In this document: in pieces, positions 42,901 through 46,000 of the stretch
How the letters are laid out: every line of letters starts with the position of its first letter
Position numbering within the stretch: position 1 is the first letter of the stretch
Source of the DNA: Chionoecetes opilio
Lineage: Eukaryota; Arthropoda; Malacostraca; Decapoda; Majidae
NCBI GenBank assembly: GCA_016584305.1
Contig: JACEEZ010012915.1
Location: forward strand, 56,001-120,000
Length of the DNA stretch: 64,000 nucleotides
Direction of reading: 5' to 3'
Position numbers and translations under genes: made by a program
The notes under the pieces: model-generated
Told to the model about the DNA's origin: nothing
The model's input: the letters and a program-made list of their open reading frames with translations, nothing else
Database searches by the model: none

Positions 42901-43141
42901 AATGTACTACTGCTCTACTAATACTACTTGTTTGTATGTACAACAGTGTGTATATTGCCCACATGTACTTATTATCTTTTATTTGCTTTAGTACATAAGT
43001 TCATTCCCTCATGTCTGTATATTATGCTGTTATTGTTGTTTTCCTGTAGGCCTTCGGGTGAGAATAAAAGTACTATTAGTATTATTATTATTATTAATGT
43101 AATCTCTCTTTGCAGATGGGTCAGCGGAGTCACTGATCTAG
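3632..43141 (+). CDS. TMC (transmembrane channel-like) protein, complete 20-exon gene
   Basis: Joining the 20 exons listed below gives 2601 nt, 866 residues plus TAG, with each junction GT-AG and phase-consistent. TMC proteins are multi-pass membrane proteins; some are pore subunits of mechanosensory channels, others modulate ion transport. Visible order: acidic/basic cytosolic N-terminus (1-220), first membrane segment across exons 5/6 (~225-250), long first loop (250-335), [13 protein letters not shown] at 334-346, segments in exons 8, 10, 11, 12, 13, 14 (a long double span), 15 and 16/17, then a charged C-terminal helix and a Ser/Pro-rich tail. Diagnostic motifs are CWET...GQEFYRL (exon 13), [17 protein letters not shown] (exon 14) and CGPFR (exon 16). 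Short termini suggest a TMC5/TMC7-like rather than TMC1/2/3-like member; this subtype call is inference. No convincing poly(A) signal was seen close after the stop. Confidence 0.93.
3655..4445 (+). repeat. ~77-bp array of exon-1 end plus 5' splice site (8 copies)
   Basis: The segment CAACTTTGAGGGxATTCCAC, ACTAAACAGACGTAAGTG and a TTAGAGAGTTAG-rich tail starts at 3655 (the real exon), 3734, 3813, 4071, 4147, 4224, 4294 and 4371. Each copy includes a version of the donor. One gap is due to an inserted element (3879-4052). Confidence 0.9.
3879..4052. mobile_element. ~170-bp terminal-inverted-repeat element
   Basis: GGCCTGATTCACACTGGCGT at the left is mirrored by ACGCCATGTGAATCAGCC at the right, with inner CTGACGAGAAG / CTTCTCGTCAG. 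It interrupts the third unit of the exon-1 array. Class not assignable. Confidence 0.75.
4650..4861 (+). mobile_element. TTAA MITE (piggyBac-like), copy 1
   Basis: Begins TTAACCCCTTCA, ends CTCAAGGGGTTAA, with internal ATACCAAATTAG and ACTAAACAGGTCATATCTA. TTAA ends with CCC/GGG-type repeats are the piggyBac pattern. Non-coding, ~212 bp. This copy gives the family description. Confidence 0.8.
4931..5000 (-). repeat. Dispersed ~60-bp repeat (GGAACTACCACG / AAGCTACAAGAGG)
   Basis: GGAACTACCACG...CTCTTGTAGCTTCCTTATTTTCT also occurs at 25967-26023, 30792-30862 and 50205-50266 in both orientations. Probably the conserved end of a SINE or LINE; I cannot name it. Confidence 0.65.
5083..5256 (+). 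CDS. TMC exon 2 (residues 18-75)
   Basis: Acceptor CTCTTACAG and donor GTGAGG. It encodes a hydrophilic, Ser/Asp then Arg-rich stretch ([23 protein letters not shown]) typical of a cytosolic N-terminus. It enters with two bases and leaves one base over. Confidence 0.88.
5282..5496 (+). mobile_element. Palindromic CTATTTTTTTTAGCGAGGC repeat, copy 1
   Basis: The ends carry CTATTTTTTTTAGCGAGGCA and its rough mirror, with internal AAGGTCTCATGCTTAAA. An inverted second copy lies at 21480-21720. Immediately after exon 2. Confidence 0.65.
5709..5777 (+). repeat. (GT)n microsatellite
   Basis: GT repeats with a few AT interruptions in intron 2. The region 5500-6030 around it shows no other feature. 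Confidence 0.9.
6035..6268. mobile_element. ~235-bp TIR element (CGTATTCGTAGTCACATACC ends)
   Basis: CGTATTCGTAGTCACATACC at 6035 is mirrored by GGTATGTGACTACGAATACG ending at 6268. The interior is non-coding. A MITE of unknown class in intron 2. Confidence 0.8.
6338..6842. repeat. Degenerate precursor zone of the 34-bp array
   Basis: Irregular repeats of TTGATATTTGxGTG, TTTGCAAGAAAATG and TTTTGAAAGACAG at loose spacing lead into the regular array; they resemble diverged units. Confidence 0.5.
6843..14017 (+). repeat. 34-bp minisatellite, ~210 units, intron 2
   Basis: Unit halves TTTGGGTTATTGGCAGAG and AAGTGTTTTTGAAGAG, 34 bp, repeated over ~7.2 kb. Variation is confined to a few positions: GAAGAG/GACGAG/GATGAG/GAGAG and TTTGGG/TGTGGG. 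Disturbed units cluster at 8050-8160, 8560-8650, 8990-9110, 9320-9400 and 10860-10970. Open frames in it are by-products of a stop-poor unit. Confidence 0.97.
14018..14363 (+). other. End of intron 2
   Basis: Unique sequence, then a TGGTGATGATG-rich patch (14208-14350) running to the exon 3 acceptor. Confidence 0.6.
14364..14559 (+). CDS. TMC exon 3 (residues 76-140)
   Basis: Acceptor TTTTGGCAG, donor GTGAGT. Encodes [15 protein letters not shown], then MARRRKGQ and an acidic stretch ([14 protein letters not shown]). It leaves two bases over, completing Arg with exon 4. GC-rich third positions contrast sharply with the AT-rich intron. Confidence 0.9.
14641..15714. mobile_element. GGATCTCATGAAGATC MITE, interrupted by a LINE tail
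   Basis: Left GGATCTCATGAAGATCCGCC and right TATCTTCATGAGAT ends. The intact relative at 32974-33183 shows the insertion falls between CCCCAGCGCC and GCTGGGGTGG. Terminal inverted repeats include CAGCTATTTTTGGGG. Confidence 0.75.
14800..15678 (+). pseudogene. 5'-truncated CR1/L2-like non-LTR reverse transcriptase fragment
   Basis: An open frame from ~14800 to the stop at 15530 (~243 codons) has the C-terminal part of a LINE reverse transcriptase: [45 protein letters not shown], then [12 protein letters not shown] and [12 protein letters not shown] 3' UTR ending GCCCTTGGCCAGTCC and an A-tract (15651-15678) follow. The 5' truncation, lack of catalytic palm and insertion into a MITE mean it is dead, but the frame is intact, so it is young. 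The same 3' end recurs at 17370, 33678 (inverted), 34352, 35053 and 38541. Confidence 0.85.
15832..15891 (-). repeat. SINE-like fragment
   Basis: CTTGAGGGCTCAGGTGGTTG and a GGAGGGCTGT stretch match the 3' part of the tRNA-type SINE at 59550-59875; diverged and short, in intron 3 just before exon 4. Confidence 0.45.
15943..16096 (+). CDS. TMC exon 4 (residues 141-192)
   Basis: Acceptor CACACCCCAG, donor GTATAAG. Encodes [18 protein letters not shown] and ends HWYK; the basic region just before the first membrane segment is a family feature. Its last 12 nt and donor are the founder of the 41-bp array that begins here. Confidence 0.9.
16089..16690 (+). repeat. 41-bp array founded on the exon 4 donor (15 copies)
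   Basis: GGTACAAGGTATAAGTC occurs every 41 bp from 16089 (the real exon end/donor) to 16663. Each unit holds the last nucleotides of exon 4 (CACTGGTACAAG, later CAGTGGTACAAG) and its donor GTATAAG. Variants CATGTATAAGG and CTTGTATAAGG occupy separate blocks. Confidence 0.95.
16785..17345 (+). repeat. RTE-like LINE 3' tail, interrupted by a hAT element
   Basis: ATTGAAGAGGTTGAGGCAAT...CGACCGTCT and, after the insertion, CTAACCTCACAAGATATTAC...GATGATG match the tails at 17536, 17860 and the minus-strand copy at 24516. Confidence 0.7.
16855..17273. mobile_element. hAT-like MITE (CAGGGGCGGGGAACG ends)
   Basis: CAGGGGCGGGGAACG at the left is mirrored by TTCCCCACCCCTG at the right. Flanks GTCTTAACA and GTCTAACC look like a mutated ~8-bp target duplication. 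The interior contains tandem GGACGGAT motifs (17032-17112). Confidence 0.7.
17370..17520 (+). repeat. CR1-like LINE 3' tail with A-run and (TA)n
   Basis: GCCCTTGGCCAGTCTTTTGT then A-run and (TA)n at 17442-17520. Same 3' end as the fragment at 14800-15678. Confidence 0.7.
17536..17640 (+). repeat. Second RTE tail copy at the exon 5 acceptor
   Basis: ACCATCGACCGTCTAACTTC...GATGATGATATAG repeats 17268-17365, including the flanking CTGTCTATCTxTCCTGT that forms the pyrimidine tract before exon 5. So the duplication extends into the splice acceptor region. Confidence 0.65.
17654..17805 (+). CDS. TMC exon 5 (residues 193-242, start of TM1)
   Basis: Acceptor TTGTGTGCAG, donor GTGAGT. Encodes [20 protein letters not shown] followed by [10 protein letters not shown]; the GTGVxSYFxFLRxLxxLN pattern is characteristic of TMC proteins at the first membrane span. 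Confidence 0.94.
17860..18012 (+). pseudogene. RTE-like ORF C-terminal remnant
   Basis: The frame reads [20 protein letters not shown]...VCRLTS then stop: the extreme C-terminus of an RTE-type LINE protein, ~55 bp after the exon 5 donor, ending in AAGAAGAAG-type sequence. Confidence 0.75.
18394..18494 (+). CDS. TMC exon 6 (residues 243-276)
   Basis: Acceptor TTTTCACAG, donor GTGAGT. Completes TM1 ([10 protein letters not shown]) and enters the first extracellular loop with a Gly run from nine Gs; the frame is set by that G9 tract, so an indel there would break the gene. Confidence 0.85.
18543..18648 (+). repeat. 53-bp tandem duplication
   Basis: CTTTTTACAATTCATGTGGT...CCACTGTCCTTC occurs twice almost without change, just after the exon 6 donor. 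Recent. Confidence 0.9.
18707..18900. mobile_element. Pogo-like MITE fragment
   Basis: TACAGTAAACCCTCTCTAA with following TAATTT/TCGGATAATTTGACC matches the left end of pogo/Tigger-type elements in this window; no clear right end. Confidence 0.5.
18940..19430 (+). other. GGA-rich patch and unremarkable intron
   Basis: Purine-rich GGAGGA repeats at 18940-19052, then AT-rich sequence without recognised features. Confidence 0.5.
19430..19650. repeat. Dispersed repeat (GACTCCAGAT...ACTCAAAAACTATG)
   Basis: Blocks ACTGACTCCAGAT, TTGCTAGGGGTATGCCTTG and ACTAAAAAACTATGG also occur diverged at 39655-39900 and 2215-2300. Unclassified. Confidence 0.5.
19650..20115 (+). mobile_element. TTAA MITE, copy 2, split by a pogo-like element
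   Basis: The family's ATACCAAATTAG...AACAGGTCAT block is followed by an insertion, then TATCTATAAAATTTTGT to CTCGAGGGGTTAA. The 5' TTAA end is missing. Confidence 0.75.
19704..20027. mobile_element. Pogo-like MITE inside the TTAA element
   Basis: Starts CAGCTAAGTATTAATTATCC and ends GGGAATTTGGCTG, flanked by TA on both sides (19702-19703, 20028-20029). Internal GTCGGATGTTTGGA motifs repeat on both flanks. Confidence 0.7.
20158..20327 (+). CDS. TMC exon 7 (residues 277-333, first loop)
   Basis: Acceptor TTTTCATCAG, donor GTAAGT. Encodes [11 protein letters not shown], a TDTDTDT run, a possible N-glycosylation site NNS and [12 protein letters not shown]. Ends in phase 0. Confidence 0.88.
20412..20748. 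mobile_element. AACACCGAA palindrome, copy 2
   Basis: AAATGAACACCGAACTTCCT...GGTGGACGAATC mirrored at 20655-20748 with an A41 run in the middle (20611-20652). Starts ~85 bp after exon 7. Confidence 0.75.
20794..20905. mobile_element. 112-bp pogo-like MITE
   Basis: CAGTAAACCCTCAGTGTAAC at the left, GCGAGGGTTTACTG at the right, TA on each side. Confidence 0.75.
20912..20967 (+). repeat. (ATC)n microsatellite
   Basis: About 18 trinucleotide units; a (CAGT)9 repeat follows at 21072-21107. Confidence 0.9.
21131..21341 (+). mobile_element. TTAA MITE, copy 3
   Basis: Full-length: TTAACCCCTTCACGCCCAGA to CAAGGGGTTAA. Near-consensus. Confidence 0.85.
21480..21720 (-). mobile_element. CTATTTTTTTTAACGAGGC repeat, copy 2 (inverted)
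   Basis: The same sequence as 5282-5496 in opposite orientation, with a (GA)n tract (21655-21679) inserted or expanded near one end. Confidence 0.65.
21967..22151 (+). mobile_element. TTAA MITE, copy 4
   Basis: TTAACCCCTTCACTTG to CAAGGGGTTAA, with an internal deletion of ~25 bp near the left end compared with copy 3. Confidence 0.85.
22401..23262 (+). mobile_element. TTAA MITE, copy 5, split by a CCGTAGATAAC element
   Basis: TTAACCCCTACACGCC then insertion, then GATCTTTCCTTTGCTATAAA to CAAGGGGTTAA. Removing 22419-23064 and one TA restores a normal family member. Confidence 0.85.
22419..23064. mobile_element. CCGTAGATAAC palindromic element, 646 bp
   Basis: CCGTAGATAACAGTGAAGTC at the left, GACTTCACTGTTATCTACGG at the right, TA on both sides, consistent with Tc1/mariner-superfamily target choice. 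Contains GTGGCACATACAAATCAGTA near its right end as in other copies. A 150-codon open frame overlapping it has no known domain. Confidence 0.85.
23318..23860. mobile_element. AACACCGAA palindrome, copy 3, split by a TTAA MITE
   Basis: GACACCGAATTAACTTTGG...GGTGGACGAAACTA is mirrored at 23755-23848. The centre holds an inverted TTAA MITE. Confidence 0.75.
23510..23722 (-). mobile_element. TTAA MITE, copy 6
   Basis: TTAACCCCTTGAGACCCAGA to GTGAAGGGGTTAA, minus orientation, inside the palindromic element. Confidence 0.85.
24094..24365. mobile_element. Pogo-like MITE family A, copy 1
   Basis: CAGTAAAACCTCTCATATTG at the left, GAGAGGTTTTACTG at the right, TA flanks, internal repeated TCCGAATAATG. 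The CAGTxxAACCTC end is typical of pogo/Tigger elements. Confidence 0.8.
24516..24985 (-). pseudogene. RTE-like LINE ORF C-terminal fragment
   Basis: Minus-strand frame with [36 protein letters not shown] and [20 protein letters not shown]: the C-terminal region of an RTE-type reverse-transcriptase polyprotein. 5'-truncated next to a (CA)n tract at 24950-24979. It is the longest of the RTE fragments here. Confidence 0.8.
25463..25830 (+). repeat. 52-bp tandem array (~6 copies)
   Basis: GATTATGAAGTTTTGGGTC...GGGTGTTGGAATAGGAAA repeats at 52-bp spacing with one disrupted unit at 25520-25570. Confidence 0.9.
25967..26023 (+). repeat. Dispersed ~60-bp repeat, copy 2
   Basis: AAGGAAGCTACAAGAGGCC...GTAGTTCCTG, the complement of the copy at 4931. 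Confidence 0.65.
26151..26184 (+). pseudogene. Relic of TMC exon 8 acceptor and exon start
   Basis: TGTTCCAG followed by GGTTGGTTTGAGGCCACC would encode GWFEAT, as exon 8 does (GGATGGTTTGAGGCTACG), then a stop. Match length is ~20 bp with two or three differences, so chance is unlikely but not excluded. Confidence 0.6.
26287..29005 (+). repeat. 25-bp minisatellite, ~108 units, intron 7
   Basis: Unit GGGATGTTACAGCAGGGAG + AGGAGA, 25 bp, highly uniform. Since 25 is not a multiple of three and the unit has no stop in any forward frame, the whole array reads as overlapping 360-620-codon open frames; these are not genes. The strand is strongly purine/G-rich. Ends 31 bp before exon 8. Confidence 0.97.
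29037..29185 (+). CDS. TMC exon 8 (residues 334-382, TM2)
   Basis: Acceptor AATGTTGCAG, donor GTGGGT. Encodes [13 protein letters not shown], the conserved loop motif before TM2, then [17 protein letters not shown]. The acceptor lies only ~30 bp after the end of the 25-bp array. Confidence 0.93.
29204..29430 (+). repeat. ~115-bp tandem duplication after exon 8
   Basis: TTTGTGCAACTCTTTGTTTT...CTCATTCATAGATATATT is present twice with small differences, filling most of intron 8. Confidence 0.85.
29523..29673 (+). CDS. TMC exon 9 (residues 383-433, cytosolic loop)
   Basis: Acceptor GGTCGGCAG, donor GTACAG. Encodes [20 protein letters not shown] and [10 protein letters not shown]; the KVFxSWDFxIT pattern is a recognisable TMC loop signature. 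Confidence 0.93.
29758..29975. mobile_element. ATAGTCGCCGCACG MITE, copy 1
   Basis: TATAGTCGCCGCACGTTAAG and GTTGGCGAAAAT at the left are mirrored by ATTTTCGCCAACTTG at the right; inner GGTGTTGGGTG / CACCCAACACC. Other copies at 46904-47322 and 54462-54840. Confidence 0.75.
30044..30705 (+). repeat. 23-bp array in two block-wise unit types (~29 units)
   Basis: Type A AAATCCTCTCATCCTCACCC and type B AAACACACTCATCCTCACCC (each plus TTG). Type B occupies ~30438-30668 as a continuous block of ten with type A on both sides. Confidence 0.95.
30792..30862 (-). repeat. Dispersed ~60-bp repeat, copy 3
   Basis: GGAACTACCACGTGTAGG...CTCTTGTAGCTTCATTA, just before the exon 10 acceptor. Confidence 0.6.
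30875..31039 (+). CDS. TMC exon 10 (residues 434-488, TM3)
   Basis: Acceptor CCCTCTGCAG, donor GTAAGA. Encodes [15 protein letters not shown] (acidic helix) and the span [19 protein letters not shown]. Confidence 0.92.
31086..31232 (+). repeat. TTAGG-rich degenerate repeat
   Basis: GGTTAGGTTAGGTTTGGTTA-type units with interruptions, ~50 bp after exon 10. Telomere-type motif in the opposite orientation to that at 1476. Confidence 0.75.
31315..31510 (+). repeat. ~25-bp array (ATCATAAAAAAATACTGCC)
   Basis: About eight irregular units of CACTATCATAAAAAAATACT. Confidence 0.85.
31517..32137. mobile_element. Pogo-like MITE with a SINE inside
   Basis: CAGTAAAAGCCTTATAACTC at the left, GAGTTATAAGGCTTTTACTG at the right, TA flanks. 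TAACTCGGCA repeats on both sides. 31571-31790 is a SINE insertion. Confidence 0.8.
31571..31790 (-). mobile_element. tRNA-derived SINE, 5'-truncated
   Basis: TGGCGCAGGCAGGATTCTTA...GCCTGTGATTAGAGGCTCAT matches the SINE at 59550-59875; the tRNA-like head is missing. Confidence 0.7.
32314..32593. mobile_element. Pogo-like MITE family A, copy 2
   Basis: CAGTAAAACCTCTCATATTC to CGAGAGGTTTACTG. The flanks are not a simple TA duplication but a ~47-bp direct repeat (32266-32312 and 32597-32643). Confidence 0.8.
32791..32927 (+). CDS. TMC exon 11 (residues 489-533, TM4)
   Basis: Acceptor TGTGTTTCAG, donor GTACAC. Encodes [20 protein letters not shown] and [16 protein letters not shown]; the E-Y-PR-LYVTL-R pattern matches the family. 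Confidence 0.92.
32974..33183. mobile_element. GGATCTCATGAAGATC MITE, intact copy
   Basis: GGGATCTCATGAAGATCTGC to GGCAGATCTTCATGTGATCT with internal GGTTACGTAACC; the uninterrupted relative of 14641-15714. Just after exon 11. Confidence 0.8.
33186..33335 (+). repeat. 37-bp array (4 copies)
   Basis: TTATTTTTGTCTAGTCTAGG, TTATTTGTATCAACTTG, repeated four times. Confidence 0.85.
33514..34024. mobile_element. Pogo-like MITE family B, copy 1, hosting a LINE tail
   Basis: CAGGAGAACCTCGTTTATCC to AACGAGGTTCTCCTG with TA flanks. The interior is interrupted at 33622-33953. Confidence 0.8.
33622..33953 (-). repeat. CR1-like LINE 3' end, inverted, with homopolymer on both sides
   Basis: 33678-33895 is the complement of the segment near 15450-15660 (AAGCCCGCTTAGTTGCCAGT, GGGAGGTGTCTTGTTACTC). 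A T-rich run precedes it (33622-33677) and an A54-like run follows (33898-33953). Two opposed homopolymers suggest an aberrant (twin-priming-like) insertion. Confidence 0.7.
34202..34322 (+). CDS. TMC exon 12 (residues 534-574, TM5)
   Basis: Acceptor TGTCCTTACAG, donor GTAGGC. Encodes [17 protein letters not shown] and an acidic Thr/Glu-rich loop ([14 protein letters not shown]). Confidence 0.9.
34420..34930 (+). repeat. ~81-bp array derived from a LINE tail (~6 copies)
   Basis: GATATTTTCACTAGATTGAG...TTGACAGTTGAGCCTTATGA repeats; the CCTTATGATGTAAAA end resembles the CR1-like 3' terminus at 34380 and 15640. Because 81 is divisible by three, a minus-strand open frame runs through it. Confidence 0.8.
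35167..35297 (+). CDS. TMC exon 13 (CWET motif, residues 575-617, TM6)
   Basis: Acceptor GGGTTGTCAG, donor GTAAAC. Encodes [20 protein letters not shown] followed by a long hydrophobic span. CWETxxGQExYRL is the core TMC-domain signature. Leaves AT, which with exon 14 makes Met. Confidence 0.94.
35378..35880 (-). repeat. RTE-like tail with internal 59-bp expansion
   Basis: Minus-strand equivalent of 24516-24860 (GCCTGCCCGGTGGACGG, CCTCTTCACGTGCCCAAACC). Within it, 35402-35700 is a 59-bp unit (CATTGCCTCAACTTCTTCAA...CCAGATCCTCTTCC) repeated five times. Confidence 0.8.
36287..36419 (+). CDS. TMC exon 14 (residues 618-662, TM7/8)
   Basis: Acceptor TATACCCTCAG, donor GTTAGC. Encodes [19 protein letters not shown], then two closely spaced hydrophobic spans broken by CPLTPL, a strongly conserved part of the family. 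Confidence 0.94.
36484..36815 (+). mobile_element. tRNA-derived SINE, full-length
   Basis: The head has a box-A-like AACAGAGTGGGTAGCG and box-B-like AGTTCGATCCCCG about 45 bp apart, as in tRNA genes, then a conserved body (CCTTCGATTGCGAGTGCATC, CACAGGCGTCACTATAAAA, CGCCACCACGGGCGAGG) and tail ending GCTATAGGCAC. In intron 14. Confidence 0.8.
36916..37046 (+). CDS. TMC exon 15 (residues 663-705, TM9)
   Basis: Acceptor TTTGTTACAG, donor GTAAAT. Encodes [20 protein letters not shown] and the span [20 protein letters not shown]. Confidence 0.92.
37363..37518 (+). CDS. TMC exon 16 (CGPFR motif, residues 706-757)
   Basis: Acceptor CCCCCCACAG, donor GTGAGT. Encodes [11 protein letters not shown], a cytosolic/extracellular linker and the beginning of the last span ([13 protein letters not shown]). 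Confidence 0.93.
37895..38100 (-). mobile_element. Diverged SINE-body fragment
   Basis: GAGCCTATAGCACCTGTAGG...GGTTGGCGCAGGCTGGATTG matches the 3' body of the SINE in minus orientation; a related GTGCCCCCTGT(G/A) stretch repeats at 38216. Confidence 0.5.
38273..38403 (+). CDS. TMC exon 17 (residues 758-801)
   Basis: Acceptor CCCCTGTAG, donor GTGAGT. Completes the last membrane segment (ILVYCAKS) and encodes a charged amphipathic helix ([20 protein letters not shown]) with coiled-coil character, as at the C-terminal side of other TMC proteins. Confidence 0.92.
38710..38829 (+). CDS. TMC exon 18 (residues 802-841, C-terminal tail)
   Basis: Acceptor TCTCACTAG, donor GTAGGA. Encodes a His/Pro/Ser-rich tail ([18 protein letters not shown]). 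It is not membrane-like; the assignment rests on splice signals, phase and GC-rich codons. Confidence 0.8.
39006..39213 (+). mobile_element. TTAA MITE, copy 7
   Basis: TTAACCCTTTCACGCCCAGA to CAAGGGGTTAA. Confidence 0.85.
39655..39900. repeat. Dispersed repeat, second copy
   Basis: GTGACTCCAGATGGGTGCTC, TTGCAGGGGTCCCCCTTGG and AACTCAAAAACTATGAGATT parallel 19430-19650. Between exons 18 and 19. Confidence 0.5.
39966..40016 (+). CDS. TMC exon 19 (51-nt small exon, residues 842-858)
   Basis: Acceptor TTATTTACCAG, donor GTACAG. Encodes [16 protein letters not shown]. It is a multiple of three (51 nt), so it could be skipped without frame change. The donor is followed at once by a GT microsatellite. 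Confidence 0.65.
40341..40552 (+). mobile_element. TTAA MITE, copy 8
   Basis: TTAACCCCTTCACGCCCAGA to CACAAGGGGTTAA, in intron 19. Confidence 0.85.
40719..40975. mobile_element. CCGTAGATAAC palindrome, 257 bp
   Basis: CCGTAGATAACACTATAGTC mirrored by GACTATAGTGTTATCTACGG with TA flanks; nearly the whole element is self-complementary around 40847. Confidence 0.9.
41111..41499. mobile_element. Pogo-like MITE (CAGGTTGAAGTTCCC ends)
   Basis: CAGGTTGAAGTTCCCAAACT mirrored by AGTTTGGGAACTTCAACCTG with TA flanks; internal AAACTCGGCA repeats. Confidence 0.8.
41588..42615. mobile_element. Pogo-like MITE family B, copy 2, hosting a LINE fragment
   Basis: CAGGAGAACCTCGTTTATCC to AATGAGGTTCTCCTG, TA flanks. 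Same family as 33514-34024, but a different insertion at 41700-42530. Confidence 0.8.
41902..42495 (-). pseudogene. LINE fragment with RNase H domain and Cys-rich C-terminus
   Basis: Minus strand: [38 protein letters not shown] (the D and H-x4-D pattern of RNase H), then after an in-frame TGA and a frameshift [20 protein letters not shown] and [20 protein letters not shown] (C-terminal Cys/His motif of non-LTR polymerases). Decayed and 5'-truncated; an I/Jockey-group type element is likely. Short stretches of its tail are shared (inverted) with 44625-44735. Confidence 0.8.
42616..42800 (+). repeat. Irregular AATACTTCTATA repeats
   Basis: Low-complexity ATACTTCTA/TTATAATACTT units in intron 19. 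Confidence 0.7.
43116..43141 (+). CDS. TMC exon 20 (terminal, stop TAG)
   Basis: Acceptor TCTCTTTGCAG; encodes DGSAESLI then TAG at 43139. Frame and phase match both exon 18 and exon 19, so the end is the same whether exon 19 is used or skipped. A GT microsatellite begins 11 bp later. Confidence 0.65.
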
Positions 43142-43149
43142 TGTTATGA

Positions 43150-43151
<2 letters not shown>

Positions 43152-43211
<60 letters not shown>
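43152..43211 (+). repeat. (GT)30 microsatellite in the 3' UTR position
   Basis: Pure GT run starting 11 bp after the TMC stop codon; a shorter one follows exon 19 (40026-40048). Confidence 0.95.
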
Positions 43212-43213
<2 letters not shown>

Positions 43214-43441
43214 GGATGGCAGGCTCCTATGCTTCCCACCCCACCCGCCAGAAGGAATGATGAGAGAAGATGAGGAATAATGAGGGGAATGATGATGACG
43301 GAATAATGAGGGAAGAGTGTCACCCTGGCCCCACCTCGACTCCCCTGTGGCTGTGTTCCCCAGTACCTCTGCAGCCTTACCTGTGCCACCTGTGTACTGG
43401 GTCCCGGTTTTCATGACAAGGTGTGACTATAGGTAGTTGTA

Positions 43442-43649
43442 CCTTCAATAACACTAAAGTCGCCTGGCGTCATTTTTTACAAATTTTATCCTCACTACAG
43501 ACTTGTATGTGCCACTGAAGAGGCATGCACAGTAGTTTATGTTATGTACCTGTCTTCAGTGGCAGATACAAGTCTGTTGTGATGCTAAAATTTGTAATAT
43601 ATGGCACCTGGCGACATTAGTGCAGTGGCGACTATAGTGTTGTTAACGG
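43442..43649. mobile_element. CCGTAGATAAC-family element, diverged
   Basis: CTTCAATAACACTAAAGTCG to ACTATAGTGTTGTTAACGG with TA flanks and internal GTGGCAGATACAAGTCTG. Confidence 0.75.
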
Positions 43650-43763
43650 TAGGGTGTAGGAATCTTATGGTGCTGTATAGTAGGGTAGGGGTGAGACTAA
43701 CCGTAGTATGTAGTAGTTTGTAGTTGTAGTAGTATGTAGTTGTAGTAGTATGTAGTTGTAGTA

Positions 43764-45287
43764 CAGGGAGGTCCCGAAGATACGAGCAGTTAGGTTCCAC
43801 CTGGCATACTCGTAAAGCGAAATCTCGTATAACGAAACACATAACTAATGGTAAAATATAGGTTTGGTTCCAGGAAATTATATTATCTATTAAAAAAAAA
43901 AAGATGTTTTCCAAGCTAAAATAAACTATAGCAAACACAACAAACACGCAGCGTCTATATTACCTACACTGTACTACCTATTCTGTAGAAAAATCATTCT
44001 AAAAGAGAAAATAGCACACAAAATAACATAACTGCACATTAATTAAACATAAAACATAAATGATGTCATCAAGCTCATCATCAGTCACCAGCCAATGATA
44101 AACTGTTTTTAAAACTTCTCGACCAATCACAAGCCAGCGAGACATATTTCCGAGCAAGAATGGCATGCCAGACTGCCTCTCTCCGCCTTCTGTCCCCGTC
44201 ATCTCAAACTAATTCTCGTTTTATTTGGAATGCTTGCGTTTTAAGGAGTTTTAAATGTACCAGCTAGTAAGATATATAAGTAAGGAGCCTGTGTTGCTAG
44301 TGTTTTGGATGGTAGAAGGTGTGTATGTGGGTTGAAATAGTGAATATTTGTGATATGGGGAGGCCCGGCGGCAAGAATTTCTCCGTCACTCACTGCCCCG
44401 CCAGCAGTCACCTGCATCATAACATCTTTAAATCACCCTTATTTAAGGTGAAACACGGTGCTACATTGATATAGATAATGACACGTGTATATAACATCTC
44501 ACCATAATCACTAAGTTGTATAATAACGAGTAATAAGACGTTTAAGCCTGCCCAAACCTACCGTGGCGGAGGAGGTGGCGGCTCCATCTGCGCCGCCACT
44601 CAAAACTTTTGAGTAAAAACCCGCCGTCATCCGCCTCACCTGTGCCTTCCTGAAGACAGTCAGCTCCCACGCCTGTGATAGCACCATAGGATATCACCAG
44701 GGATCATAGGATTCCTCAAGGGGTTCTCGCTCCCCTACTAAATATTACCAAAGACATCTATCTCCCTTGGTCTAATGGTGTTGATATCCACCTCACGGGC
44801 ATCATGGGCCGGCTCATGCTGCTGCTGCTGCTGCCGAAGGCCGCGCTGCCAAACGTGGATGAGTCCCTTGCTTGTATTTCATCTCTTTACTCATATATGT
44901 GAATGATATCCATCCAAATGCAATCATATGTCTACATTCACCTAGAGAAATGATATTTCATAGCATACCAAACAATAATAAACGAGCCTGGAGACTTCCT
45001 ACCTCTGCTAATACCAGTCTCGAGCAGTCGTTGGCCAGTCTGCACTGTTATTTTCAGATTGATTATATCGTACAACCTTAGGTAAAATCATATAGTCAGT
45101 AAATGTTTATAATTTTAGTAAATAACTTTAATTTACTCGAGTAAATAACTTGGTAATTTTACTCACCCCAGTTTCAATGTCGTAACATTAGATTTTCTAT
45201 CTCGTATATTGAAAATAGACCCTAATTTACACATCTCGTATCATCGGATTCTCGTATATCGAATGCTCGTATAACGGGACCTCCCTG
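43764..45287. mobile_element. 1.5-kb pogo-like element without transposase
   Basis: CAGGGAGGTCCCGAAGATAC (left) and TATAACGGGACCTCCCTG (right) with TA flanks; ACTCGTA/TCTCGTAT motifs recur at both ends. No transposase frame is visible; 44625-44735 resembles 41725-41840 inverted. Confidence 0.75.
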
Positions 45288-45742
45288 TAGTATGTAGTTA
45301 ACACGAGGACCAATCAATCGTGAAAGAAAGAGGAACGAATGGCCGTCAAGGTAGTTTAAGGGAATCCTCGAAAATATAATTCCGTAAACTTTTCAAACCG
45401 TACTTTGAAAGGTTTTTTTTCGATATAAGTTTGCAGTTTTCAGCGCTGAGAGTATAAAAAGTTTATGACTTGATTCCACCTGTCTGCCTTTCATTCAAGC
45501 ATAAAGAAGAGACTATAATTTTCACTAAACATAACAAAACAAATAATAGAGTACGGTCTATACAGGTATTTGCAAAAGTACCTATTGTTAAGAAGGTAAT
45601 GTTGTGATTATATTGATCTGTTATCATTGATGTTGCTATGTACTAGTGTTTATCAAAGTTACGTCTATAGTCATTCTTTATTACACATAGTTGTTTATTA
45701 CTTGTTTTTGGGTGGGGTTAATTAGAAAACATGTTAAGTATA

Positions 45743-46000
45743 CAGTAAAACCTCCTGTATTCGGACCCTCATTATTCGGACTTTGACATTATTCGGCCCT
45801 CCTCTTTTTTTTTTTTTTTTTTTTTAGGGGTCAAAATTTCCTAGCTATAATCATTATTAATATTTTTAATTTTTTTTTTTTTTATTTTTTTTGTTTTTCT
45901 TTACATATTCCCCCCATATATAATCCCCCCATTATTCAGATCCTTGCATTACTCAGACCACTCCTTGGCCCAATTAGTCCGAATATGAGAGGTTTTACTG
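45743..46000. mobile_element. Pogo-like MITE family A, copy 3 (inverted)
   Basis: CAGTAAAACCTCCTGTATTC to GAGAGGTTTTACTG, TA flanks. Confidence 0.8.
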
